A stretch of 64,000 nucleotides of DNA from Candolleomyces eurysporus (taxonomy: Eukaryota > Basidiomycota > Agaricomycetes > Agaricales > Psathyrellaceae). The DNA lies in the NCBI GenBank assembly GCA_027579435.1, contig JANBPK010000955.1, positions 1 through 64,000 of the forward strand, written 5' to 3'. The notes beneath the pieces are model-generated. The model searched no databases. It was given only the letters and a program-made list of their open reading frames with translations, and had not been told where the DNA came from. Positions 9,420 through 20,439 of the stretch are shown one piece after another (the stretch's first letter is position 1; every line of letters starts with the position of its first letter). Made by a program: the position numbers and the translations under genes.

Positions 9420-12400
9420 TCAGACAATAGGATAATCATCTACAGAGACTTCTTCACCATCCTCCACATCTGGGAGCCTCAACACCTCAATCAAATCCAA
9501 GCTTTTGACCAAGTTCTGCTTGGTCCATGCACCAAGACATAATAATGCACGGGTAGATTGGCCAGAGAGTCGATTCCTTATGTGAGAAATGATCAATTGA
9601 CCCTTGCTGAATACATGCTCAACAGCAACAGATGTAGCTGGAAATTGTGAGTACAATTAAATAGACACATGGCCAGAGCACTCACCTGGAATTGTCAGGT
9701 AATCACAGGCCATTCTCCAGAGACAAGGGTATGACCCATGGTTCTTGTACCACCAGGCCAATGGAGCCTCAATGTTCTTCAGAGTCTTTGATTTCAGGTA
9801 GCGATTGAGCTCTGAAAGCATTTCTTCCTCGTCACTTGAGCTGGGATTTTCGGAGGAGAGCGGCGCACCCATATTGTCATCGCTGTCAGAGAGTGACAAT
9901 GTGTGCTGACATGTACAAGAACAGCAATCAGATTTATAATGAATAAAACCAATTTGGGCATACCTTTGTTGGTTTACATAGGGTTACAATACAAGATGCT
10001 TGAGACTGGAGCTTGAATTCAGCATAAACACACTTGAATTCATCCCATACAATATCTTTGGCGGCTGTGATCCAATCCTTGTCCCAGCTGGCCTTCTTGA
10101 AATAGCGGAGCTTATAGCTTGGGTGAAGAACTGGTAAAAATCAAGATCAGATAAGTCCAATTTCATTCTCTAGAGAAGTAACGACTCACTGATTGCTATC
10201 CAATATACCTCTGATTCATCAGTAAGTGAGTAGTACTTATTCAACAAGTCTATGCCAAGTGAGAGGGCACCACAGATGGACACATTGAGCTTAGGGTCCT
10301 TCATTGAACTTGTGAGCACGTCATGCATTTGATCCATTGCTGGGATCACATCAGGGAGGTTAGTGCTTTCACTCGAAAACTTGAGTGTTGTATTTTTAAA
10401 CACCTATCAACGAGTGAATTCAGTTCCATACAATTGAACACATAGTCCATACCTTCAGTGTGTCTCGCAGTTGCTTGACAATCTCCCACTCATCATTGGT
10501 GAGCTCATACTTGCGCACATCAAGATCCTGCCGTGAGGTAAGCCTGTCAATAGCATGCTGGTAATGGTACAAGAACTTCAGCATGTCATAGCTGGAGTTC
10601 CACCTTGTTGGCACATCCTATGGCATCATATGGAACATTAGCTTATTTTCTTTCTCCGGTTCTTCACTTGCCACCTCCAGAATTGCTGCCTTCCAGTGTG
10701 GAAGGGTAATAGTAGGTGAGNTTTTTTATTGTGTATGCGAGTTTTCAAAGCTAAATTTAGTTGGTGAGCATCAACGCTGTCACACGTCGAGCATTGACAC
10801 TTACCTTGGTGAGCATGAGGCAAGCAGGCTGTGCGCTAGCTGCCACCTCATTGACTTTCCCACACAACGCCTCTTTGAACTGCTCCACTTCATCCTCCCC
10901 CAACTCTTCATCCTCACTCTTGTCCATTTCATCCATCTCCTTCTCCTCATGTTTGATATTATCGGAAATTTCCCCCAAGTCCAATGGATCATCTTCTGGG
11001 ACTTGACTCTCATCACTTGCCACCTCACCATTGCTCTCTCCTTTCCGGCCACTCTTGACTCCCTTACTTGCCTTCTCACTTGTTTTCACCCTCCATCTTG
11101 AATCGAATTGCTGGAGGATGATCTTCACAACCAAGTTGACAATGTGTGCTAGGCAGCGCACTCAATTTACCGTGCCAGGATAGCTCAGGATGAGCTTCAC
11201 AATCTCATTGATCATGGTGTCATTAGAGCTTGCGTTGTCACAGGTAATGGACAGAAGCTGAAAGGTACGTCAATTCCCGGAGTCCTGGTTCGATTTTTTG
11301 GCTTACCTTGTGCTCAATTCCATAGCTTCAAAGAATGTCGACAAATGCTGCTGCTAAATTGATTCCAGAATGGGAAATGGAAAGCTCAACAATGTCCAGC
11401 AACATGCACACCGGCTCTCCATCCTTCTCCATATGCAAAGTGATGGCAATGAACGGTCGGTGGTTGGGTGAGGTCCATGCATTGGTCACAAAATTCAAGC
11501 AGCCATCATAACTCTGAGCATTATGGGTAAGTCCTTGCCCTCTTTGCTCTAATGCATGCATGAACTCACCTTGAGTAACTCAGCAATGCAAGCCCTTACG
11601 TTTTTGAATATGATGTGGACATCATACGATACGGTCTGTGGCAAGGGGAGCTTCATATGGGGCCAGCCCGTTTTCATCAGCTTCTGGTATCCCCTGTCAC
11701 CTACAATACTCGCTGGACACATGCTCTCTGTGACCCACCAGACCAATTCCACGCTACAAGAAGGTATGTCAGTCAACTATCAACCCACATACTAATGATT
11801 GCAGCCTACCGTGTCTCTTGATATGTGAGAGGCTTTGTCGAGTACATTACTTTCCCCTTTCCTGTTTGTTCAAAGGTAGCCATGATTGATCCATCTGCCA
11901 AGGTCTTTGATGCTGCCAAAGCCTGTTGTGTCACTACTAAATCGTTTGCATCAATGGCCTGTTGAACGATATCCAGCCCCCAACACTTCCGCGCATGTTT
12001 GTACAAATTCCCCGTCGAGTTATCAACCTTTGCTTTCCCATCCTTTGATAGCTTAGCATCAAGATACCTTTGGACGATTCTTCACTCCTTCTGGTTCCCT
12101 TGACCTTTGCATTGGGGTGCCCCACACTTGAATTCAAGGCACCGGCAGTCGTTGTGTGTGTTTACCATGGGTCTGGGCTCAAAGAACGCATAGATGGGGG
12201 AATTCCATGTTGAAATTAGACGGTCTGTTCCAAAGGTAAGCATTCAATTTTGTTGTTATGAGTAACGACAAGGAGGGGGTGAAAAGGAATGATGATTGAG
12301 TCCAAGTCCGTATCCCTATATATCGTACCCTACTGCAGAATGTATATCCTATGAAATAGAAGACAAGTGGTGTACAAACATATGTAAATAGTGCTTGTGA

Positions 12401-12630
12401 TCCAGAGCACTTACAACAAATTTATGTATGGCCCTATGAATACTCACCCAACATGGCCTCAGCATCTTCCTCCAGTTGCTCAGGTACTGCCTCCTCTTCT
12501 TCATGCAGTTGAGCTGTCACCTTATCCTTTTTCTTCTTAGGAGGTAGCAGCGCTGGCTCATCTTCCTCAACTTCATTATCAGAGCCAAGTACAACCCGAC
12601 TTCACTTTCGGCTAGGTTGTTGCAGTCACT
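9420..12630 (-). pseudogene. hAT-family transposase, decayed
   Basis: Minus-strand exons spell a hAT transposase in order. An acidic/Lys-rich N-terminus (12440-12630) comes first, then a BED-type zinc-finger region with CLEFKCGAPQC and LYKHARKCW (about 11970-12180). SIVGDRGYQKLM follows near 11700, a catalytic-core part with TCDNASSND and RCLAHIVNLV (11100-11260), and PTRWNSSYDM near 10600. The C-terminal dimerisation motif VFSKGQLIISHIRNRLS lies at 9560-9640, split after LTIP by an intact GT-AG intron. In-frame TGA codons stand at 12602-12604, 12082-12084 and 11162-11164. In each case CGA (Arg) would fit the family better, pointing to C-to-T decay. The element's outer ends are uncertain: GGGTA-rich sequence at 7960-8003 and 9275-9365 may be its terminal region, split by element A. 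Confidence 0.85.
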
Positions 12631-12642
12631 GCATATGGTGTA

Positions 12643-13015
12643 ACACAGGGTTTTCTGCTTCATATTTTGAACCCAAATACATTGAAAATACATAGAAAAT
12701 ACACAATATATTTTTACTGTATTTTTCCAAAAAATACAAAACAAATACAGAAGGTATGTATTTTCTGGAAAAAATACTGAGAAAATACTAAACTATTATG
12801 GGTCAAAACTAAGTTCCATTCAATTAATTCTGACTCACCAGGNAAACCAATGGAACTTGACTAATGACCCATAATAGTTTGATATTTTTTCTAGAAAATA
12901 CATACTTTCTGTATTTGTTCTGTATTTTTTGTAAAAATACACTCAAAATATATGGTGTATTCTCTATGTATTTTCAATGTATTTAGGNCTCAAAATATGT
13001 GGTCAAGAACCCTGT
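12643..13015. mobile_element. Foldback (palindromic) element with CACAGGGTT ends
   Basis: The left half (12643 to about 12832) and right half (about 12848 to 13015) are long imperfect inverted repeats of each other, meeting around a short centre near an N. The outer ends read CACAGGGTT and AACCCTGTG. Both arms are rich in AAATACA-type repeats. No coding capacity is present. It lies exactly between the 5' end of the hAT pseudogene and the broken 3' end of the LINE reverse transcriptase. I could not identify a clear target duplication. Confidence 0.8.
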
Positions 13016-15188
13016 GTCGTTTTTGGAGAGGTAGACTGTTGTGTCGTCTGCAAATAGGGTGGTTATTACACAGTTGATTTCCTTGTGTACTTTGAAGCCT
13101 TCAAGGTTGGAGTTTCGCAACATGCTTGTAAGGGATTCGATTGTGAGGTTGAAGAGAAGGCAGGAGAGGGGATCGCCTTGGCGGACACCTCTTGTTTGAC
13201 TCTGTTTATGATTATGGTGGTGAACGTGTTTTGGTATAGACCCATTATTGTGTTGTGGAAGCTGTCCGGGATTTCAAAAGCTTGTAGGGTTCAGTTTAGG
13301 AATTCATGCGTAATTTTATTGTATGCTTCTTCTTGGTCAAGGAGTACGAGTAGGCCATTTTTGTCTTCGGCTTTGCACCATCATATCATGAGTTTGATGA
13401 GTTTGGTGTGGTTGTCAATGCATCTTCCTTTTGTTTTGTCTTTCTTCTTATAGATGGGGCACATCCATCCTTTGGTGAAGTTGCTCTCTGGGTTGATGCT
13501 GTGGTGTTTGATGTTGTTGTAGGCAAGTTGGAGGAGGCAGACCAGGTTGGGGGGCAGCTCTTCTGCTTTCGTACCTGCTGCAATGGCTTTTTGGTGTTCA
13601 GTTGCGAGATTTTTCCATAGTTTGGTGGGGATGCCATCCAGTCTGGAGGCTTTCCCGTTCGGCATTGATATTGAGGCTTTGTATATTTCATCATACTCTA
13701 GAGGTTTGGATAGGTTCTGTTTGTCTTGTGCATCAGTTTTCTGGTTTATGTTGGTTAGGACTTTGGTAATGGCTTGTTTGTTCTCTTTTGGGTTCGGGAG
13801 GTCTTTTGATTGGAAGATTTCATGGTATGTGGCGGCAATCTTGGACATTTCTTGTGTTGTTGTAGCCAGCAGGCCTTCCAGGTTCTGAGGGTCTTTTAGT
13901 CCCCACATTGTGTCTCTTGGTTTTCTTTCCTTGTTTGCTTGTATCCAAACCTTCCTGATGGTCTTGTTTTCGAGGAAGTATTTTGTGTGGATTGATAATC
14001 GAAGTTGGTTGTCTCTTTGGGTTTTGTTGATCTCTTCTTCAAGTTTTGTTGCTTCGACTGACTTGATAAGATTGTCAATGGCTACATTGTTGAGGGTGTC
14101 GTTTAGCTTGTCTCTGAGGTGGTCGATTTTTGCACATATTTTGGGGGTGTTTTCACAATTTACCTTCTTAGCTGTGGTAAGTATTTCTCACTTTAGGTCC
14201 GCGAGTACAAGCTGTGGGTTATTATAGGGTTTTCTATTAAGGGCACTGGTTTCTGCTTTTTCTACTGCAGTGCTACACAATTTATAGATTTCTTCCATGA
14301 AATCTTTGTGGTCTAGGAGGTAGCTTGGGAGTTCCCATCGTCCTTTGCCAAGGTAGAGGGCTTGAAGGTCATAGTATTTGGCCGAGACTAGTTCGTGGTC
14401 CGTTTTTATGGGGTGGTCGGTGCAAATTTCCCATTTGTTGGTGGTGCGGAGGAGGTCCTTGTTAATGTAGATTCGGTCTATTCAGGATTTGGATAGTGGT
14501 GCTTCGAGGTGGTCGTGGTAAGCGGTTTTTTGGCTCCATGTGTATGCTATGTTGTTTGGGTTATTGTTTCTCCAGCCGTCTACTAGCTGTGGGTATCATT
14601 TGAGTTCTTGTAGGGGCATTAATTTGTCCATCGCGGTCAGATCTTGCGGGGAGCCTGTTGACGGAATCTTTGACCATGTTGAAATCTCCAATTAAGAAGT
14701 GTGGTTTCAGGAGGTTTGGGTCCAATTGGTATTTATCTTGTAATGTGTACCAGAAGTCTTTGTTATGCTGTGATTGGTTTGGGGCATATACGGCTAGGAT
14801 ATTGAGGGTGGTGCGGTTGTTTTACCAGGGGATTTCTGCATGCAGGGCTTGGCCAGCCACGATTTCCTTCCTTGTGATGGGGTTTGGTACAAATGATACG
14901 TTGGTTTATGATTATTGTGACTCCTCTGGCATTTGGGGAGAAGCGATCTGAGGAGTTTACTAGGATTAGATTATTGCCAAATTTTCTTTTGAAAGATTCA
15001 GTATCGGGTTGGGTGAGATGCGCCTTCTGGAGCACTAGGACGCCAATTTTCCTATCCCTCATGACTTGGTTTATGTGGTTCCACTTGTTCTGTGTTGATT
15101 GGGAGCCTCCCCCTCTCATGTTAAGGGTGGCAATTTTAATGTTTGCTTTGGTTGTGAGTTTCTTTGGGGGTGGTGGGCTTGGTTTCAC
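13016..15188 (-). pseudogene. LINE ORF2 remnant: endonuclease plus reverse transcriptase, 3'-truncated
   Basis: The minus-strand frame opens near 15188 with an endonuclease/exonuclease/phosphatase-type domain: IKIATLNMRGGGS, then VLVLQKAHLTQPDTESF. The reverse-transcriptase part includes NGKASRLDGIPTKLW (13620-13660), FTKGWMCPIYKKKDK (near 13440), TRGVRQGDPLSCLLF (near 13180) and the catalytic FADD at 13043-13054. The frame is broken in several places, including in-frame TGA at 13381-13383 and 13291-13293. Homology stops abruptly at 13016, a few residues after FADD, where the foldback element begins. The palm, thumb and C-terminal region are missing. Loss of the 3' end is not typical 5' truncation, so it implies a later rearrangement. 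Confidence 0.85.
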
Positions 15189-18100
15189 TGGTCAGTTCCG
15201 AGGTTGGGGTTGGGTAGCGCGGAAGTAGTCTGTTATGGCGCTTTGAATTTGGGGTGTTTGGGATTGCTGGTTTACAGTGATGGACTGAGGGTGTTGGCCT
15301 CTCTGCCTGTTCTGGTTCTGTGTAGCATGGGTGGGANGGGGGGCTACCTATGAGTGATCTTGAGCCATCATGAGGGATGGGGCCGGTAGTGTTGCCTGCA
15401 TTTCCTTCAGGGTCGAGGGAATTCAGGGGCTGGCTTCCCATTAGTGGGCCAGTAGAGAAAGATGGTGGTAGGTTAGTGGTTGCGTTAACTACCCATCTTG
15501 CAACCAAGGGTACAGTTAGGGGCCTATATCTGGGCTACCTCATGTGGACTGTGTTGGTGTCCAGTCTGGGCTACTTGCCAGGGTGGTCCTTTCTGTGTTT
15601 CAACTTTGCTGGAATGCGGCTCAGTTTCATCCCAGTCTAAATAGACTACCAGGGGTGTCGGTTGTCAGTCGACGGCTAACACTCACTGTTAGACCCTTGA
15701 GCTTTCCTGTCCTCTTGTGAGTCAGTAAATGTGGGCTCTTGGGGTTATTGGGTACACGGGATGACTTAGGCGTGGGTACTACTTGGCTAGGGTAGTATGT
15801 GAGGAGGTGCACAAGATGGCAAGAGGGTTTATTGCTGTGCAGGGTTACAAAAAGTACATTTTGTCTATTGTGATTTAGGAGGGAGCAGTGAAGTGATCTG
15901 GAATGGCGAGACTACTAACACACAAACTAACACCTAACACAAACTCCAAGTTGAGCCATGCGAGGTAAGTAGTATGTATAAACCTTTTGTAGTCGTACCG
16001 CACCAAAATCGGGGGTGCAAGTATGGGGGGTAGTGTAGAGTATTAAGAATTTGCAAGTTCTCTCTCTTGTGCACACTAGTTCCAAGTAATCACACAGTTA
16101 ACCCTAAGGTTACTTCTTTATAGCTTTGATCTTTCCTTTACTTAGTATCACGCCGCACGAGATAAAAGTCACAAAACCAGTCGATTGCAAACGCCAAGTA
16201 AACACAAATAAAACAGCAGTAATTCTCTGGGAAAAACTATGCTAAGAGAGTCCAATATATATACTATCTGGAGCTGCGCGATCACCGGAGCATGGTAAAT
16301 AGGTGTACACGAGATTTATAATTAAAGAGAGTCCAGGCCCCAGCTAGAGAGAGAGATAAAGAGATAAAAAGAGGGTATTGGATATGCCAAGGTGCCGCCA
16401 TGCCACTCCTGCGCTAGCACTGTGACTATTAATAGATTCTTGTTGCCTTTTCTAGTATGCCAAAGTTGATTGAGGGTGGTCGGCCTACGGTTATTCCAAC
16501 TGCCGCCTTGGTGTGCCTATGCTCGAGCTGCCTGAGGAGGAGTCGGACCTCCGTCAGTTGAATAGGTTTATCTTGGCAAGGCCCTGGTGACCGCCCTTTG
16601 GGTTATCTCTTTCCATGAACAACTTTCCTTTCAGAGTACTTTAGAGCTCCTTTCTCATGCCGCGCCAGCCATCATGCTGTCTGATGTGCCAAAACCTCGC
16701 CGTGCATCTCTTTATGTGCTTAGGGACGCGCCCCACTGCTCTAGCACTGAATATACTCAATTAATCTGAGGCCGCGCGAGAGGATAGGTACCTTTAGTGC
16801 CTAGGAAACCACCTCTATTGCTTTAGTAGTGAAACTGGGTCTTTCAGCTGCAGGGTAGGCTGTTTGATCTGAAGCAGCGCCAACCGGCTAGCTTACTAAC
16901 CCTAATCTCAGGTATATGGCGGGCGCACCTCTAAGTCAGCAGTCCTCAAGTAGACTCCAACTCTCATGAACCCAAGAGTAGTGTACTCTTTCGTTATCCT
17001 TCATGCCGCACGAGTGATCTTAAAACTGGAAGGGTTTTGTAACATAGAGATTAAATAGACACGACCGTTAATTGAATTATGAACGATATACAATGAAATG
17101 GTTATTTATTTGCGAAAAAGCAAACACGGTCATATCAGCGGAGCGTCCATTTGTACTTAGGGTGTTAGGGGGTATCAAGAAGGTGGGAGGGTAGCGTCTA
17201 TTTTGGGAGGCCTTGTCCACTGCGACAACCTCCTCGTCCTCTGCTTGCATGGTCCTCAAGGTTTGGTGCCCTTGGGATTGGTTGTTGTTTTTGGGGATGT
17301 CAAAGAGGGTGTTGTCATCGTTTGTTCTGGGGCTGGCAGAGCTCATGAATTCTTGTGTGGTGTTGGCGAGAGAGGGGTTTGGATTGTTGTTGAAGAAGCC
17401 GTGGATGGCCTTGATGGGACAGGTAATGGTCGGGTGGTCTCTTCCTTGGCATAGGCCACACTGGAAGTCAGTACGTTTTGCGTTTCCATAACCATAGATG
17501 CTTGCGTATTGGATTTCTTTTGCAAGGGCTGTAAATTCTGCGGTGAGCTTGACATCAAGGGTGGGGGTGTATATGTAGATGCACCATACGATTTGGGGGC
17601 TGCTGGACTCGAGGGCACAGACTTCAATGGATGAGGCTACACGGCAGGGGATATCAATGGTGGTGTAGAGGTTTAGCCTGGAGTGGAGGTTCACTTGGTG
17701 ACGGTTGAACCATTCTATGATGGTGGGGGTGTGTTCAAGGGTATTGGCTACTATGTCCTTTACTATGGCTTTGTTCTCCTTGCTTGGTTCCAGAAGGAAG
17801 CTGGAGAGAGTCATGAGGTAGTCATCNGGGGGTCATCCTGACTGGGAAGATGACCAAGGTGAGGGTAGGGGAGGGGAAGGGGCTTTTTGGTGCATCCATC
17901 TGGTTTGGTCTCCAGCTTTTTGTTTTCGTCTTTCTTAGTGTTGGTTTTGGCCTCAGATTCTGTGTCTGAGACATCACTGAAGAGTGACAGGGAGGCTGCT
18001 CTTTTTGCCTTGGCACCTTGGTCTTGTGGAAGGGGGTGTGTGGGTTGAAGGTAAAGTTTCCCCCGCCGAAAGAGCCCTCTTGGTTTCCTTCTTGGCTTTT

Positions 18101-18592
18101 GACGTTCTGGGTTTAAGTTTATGATTAGCATGGGGGGGGGGAGGGGAAATGGGTGGGGGCTATGCATACCATATCGAAATCATCGCCAAGGTTGGAGAGG
18201 TTTATGTGGTCGTAGATGTCGTATTCATCCCCTTTGGTTTGGGAGTCATCGGTGGCTCCTTTTTCGCCTTCAATGTGTTGTTGTTTGAGGGGGCTGGAGT
18301 TTGTTATGGTTTTCTCCCATTGATCCCCTTTGCTTGGTTAGAACAGAGGTAGAGTTAGGTGAGTTGGTGGTGTTCAATTGTGAGAGGAGGAGGGAGTGTG
18401 GGGCGTGGGGTTCAGGGAGTGGGTAGAGTCTTCTTCCCCGTCTGAGCCTTGATTGGCTTGGTTGACCAGGAGGAGAGAGAAGAAGTTTGTGATTTTAGGG
18501 GTGGGGGGCATGTTTGTGTGGGGGTTTTCGTAAGGGGTGTGAGGTGGTTTNGGGGGGGATGAGTGGTTGGGAGTGTCGGCGGGGGGCATCAT
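15140..18592 (-). pseudogene. LINE ORF1 (gag-like) with CCHC zinc knuckle, split by element B
   Basis: The upstream LINE frame runs from about 18592 leftwards, is interrupted by the 1.25-kb element at 15889-17137, and resumes at about 15880 down to 15140, where it overlaps the start of ORF2. It is Pro/Ser/Thr-rich at the N-terminus. Near 17430-17460 it carries CGLCQGRDHPTITC, a CX2CX4HX4C zinc knuckle typical of nucleic-acid-binding gag-like proteins of retroelements. Ns at 15337, 17827 and 18551 each precede a G run, so some apparent frame breaks may be technical. Others look real. Confidence 0.75.
15889..17137 (+). mobile_element. 1.25-kb TG...CA element, copy B, inside the LINE
   Basis: It begins TGAAGTGATCTGGAATGG and ends CGGTCATATCA. 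It is closely similar over its whole length to copy C at 21029-22310, and more distantly to copy A. Flanks are GCAG (15885-15888) and GCGG (17138-17141), a 4-bp target duplication with one mismatch. It carries an internal AATATATATACTATC stretch like a TATA region. It contains no coding frame worth calling. Its insertion separates the two halves of LINE ORF1, so it is younger than the LINE. Confidence 0.85.
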
Positions 18593-19919
18593 TTATGAGT
18601 GGTACATTGTTTGGTGAGCTTTGGGTTTTTACGTCTTGTTGTCAGTGGTGTTTGGGGTGGGGGGACAGTGTTGGTGTTGATGTATGAAGGGTCATTTGGT
18701 GGTGCTAGCAATATTTCCTGTTATTTTTGTGTGTGATCAGAAAAGGTGGTCTGTGTTGTAGGGTTGTGGGACGGTGTGCTGGCACTTTTCAATGTTCATT
18801 TTGTGCTGTGGTGTGCCAGTGTTGTGAGTTCTATGGGGGGGGAGGCGTTTGTGAGTTTAGGTTTTGGTTTGGTGCAGGGGGGGGGTAATTTGCCATGTGT
18901 TATGTTGAGGAGTTTTGGGTCTCCTTGAGCATATTTTGGCCATTCTCCTATTCCCACAAGTGTGGGAAATTTCCCAAACATGGTGGTTTGGGTCAAAGGA
19001 GCCCCCATCTCTCATGTTCTGTATCATTCATTCTATCCATCAGTCTTTATTTTCATTCCTGACCTTTGATTACATTACCTACCACATGGTTGCTACTGTA
19101 CAAACCCCAATAGAATTTGTTTTACAATTGAAACAGATAAGCCGATTTTTGTGCCTGGAGAATCCAGCTTCCAAGTATAGCTTACCCATGCCCTGACCAT
19201 TGTGTTCTCTGACAATAAAAAACAGGCTTCCAGTTGAGTTGAAACAGATATCTCATGGCTGAAAATCTGTTTAAATTGGTAAAGGATGTAATTATTGGGC
19301 ATGGAAGAAAAAAACATGGATAAGCAGTTTCAATGGCCAATATCCAGGCTTGATACCAGGAGAAACCGTGCCATTTCCCAGGTATATCCACTTCTCCATC
19401 CATGGACAAGAACCAGGTGCAGGGTTTATAGTGCAACCATTTGGCTTTGGCATTGCAGCTGAGAATTGGAAAAAGGGTAACTTTGGTGCTAGGTGATCAC
19501 TCTGGCTTACAGGTATGCCTTTTATATGTTACTGATGCCACACCTTAATTCTCATTTATTGGGCACCTGTGTAGTTGCACCATTGTTGTTTTGGCTGGGT
19601 GGAAAAAAAAGAACACATTTTACTGTAACATGGCATTCTTGCTGTTTAGACATTGGTGGTCCTGTGACTACAATCAGCTGAGGTGCATTGCCAGTTGTCC
19701 ATTAACCCATTGATTTGTTGACTGACAATGACTGTTAAAAGCAGCTTCTACAATATACTGTGCCTGTGGCATTTTACTCTTGTAACATTACTCTCTGAGA
19801 TATAAAGGCTGGTCATGGCTGCTCAGTCTTTTTGTTTTGTTCTTTTGTTCTTTCACAAGTTTCTCCCCTATCACCAAGATACACCAAGATATATCCAATT
19901 CCCCAAGTCCAAAGCTGTG
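18593..19919. other. CpG-poor repeat-derived sequence without a resolved gene
   Basis: 18593-18950 is GT-rich and is probably the LINE 5' region. From 18950 on I see no recognisable protein. A TATA-like ATATAAAGGC at about 19799-19808 sits roughly 110 bp ahead of the ATG at 19920. The interval 19501-19800 contains no CG dinucleotide at all. Confidence 0.5.
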
Positions 19920-20198
19920 ATGTCCAAGTCAGCCAATAAAACCAAGCCAACCACCACCACCAACAAAACCATGACACAAGGCCAGCCAAGCTCTAAGTTC
20001 AGCAATGAGCAAAGTGTAGTCATAGATGCACAAGCAGAAAAGATGTATCACAAGCAGAAAAGATGTATCACAAGCAGAAAAGATGTATCACAAGCAGAAA
20101 AGATGTATCAATGGCCTGATACTCAGGATCAATCTGTGCAAGGCTTCACCAAGAAATTCACCACATGGAAACAGGAACACATGCTCTTGCTCCTTTGA
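19920..20198 (+). pseudogene. Start of an unidentified transposon-associated frame
   Basis: ATG at 19920 opens a frame beginning MSKSANKTKPTTTTNKT, Thr/Lys-rich, followed by SSKFSNEQSVVIDAQ and, after a 20-bp tandem repeat, WPDTQDQSVQGFTKKFTTW. It stops at TGA 20196-20198. The strong CpG shortage and its place in the transposon block suggest it belongs to a mobile element. Further apparent coding pieces follow to about 20730 and again from 22311 to 22720, either side of element C. I do not recognise the family. Confidence 0.4.
20029..20108 (+). repeat. Four perfect 20-bp tandem repeats inside a coding frame
   Basis: CACAAGCAGAAAAGATGTAT occurs four times without a mismatch. The three extra copies add 60 bp, so the surrounding frame is preserved even though each unit shifts it. 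The lack of differences implies recent expansion. Confidence 0.9.
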
Positions 20199-20439
20199 AG
20201 CCACAGTGATTTCAGGGAATGCATCCAAAATGTTACAGACATGTTTGAGCATGCATGGAAGAAATACTGGGTGACCATAAGCAATACACAGTGCTTGGCT
20301 AAGACTTTGATAACCCACTGTTTGACAGGAAATAACTGGGTTTTTCACAAATTGGTATCACCAGGTCTATCTGAAAGACCACTCAGCAGTCCCTGTCCCA
20401 GCAACTGGCACCACCAATCCCCCAGTTCCAATTAAAGCT

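Noticed and set aside
20029..20108. Short perfect repeats as a CRISPR array
   Set aside because: Units are contiguous without spacers and lie in a transposon frame of a eukaryotic genome.
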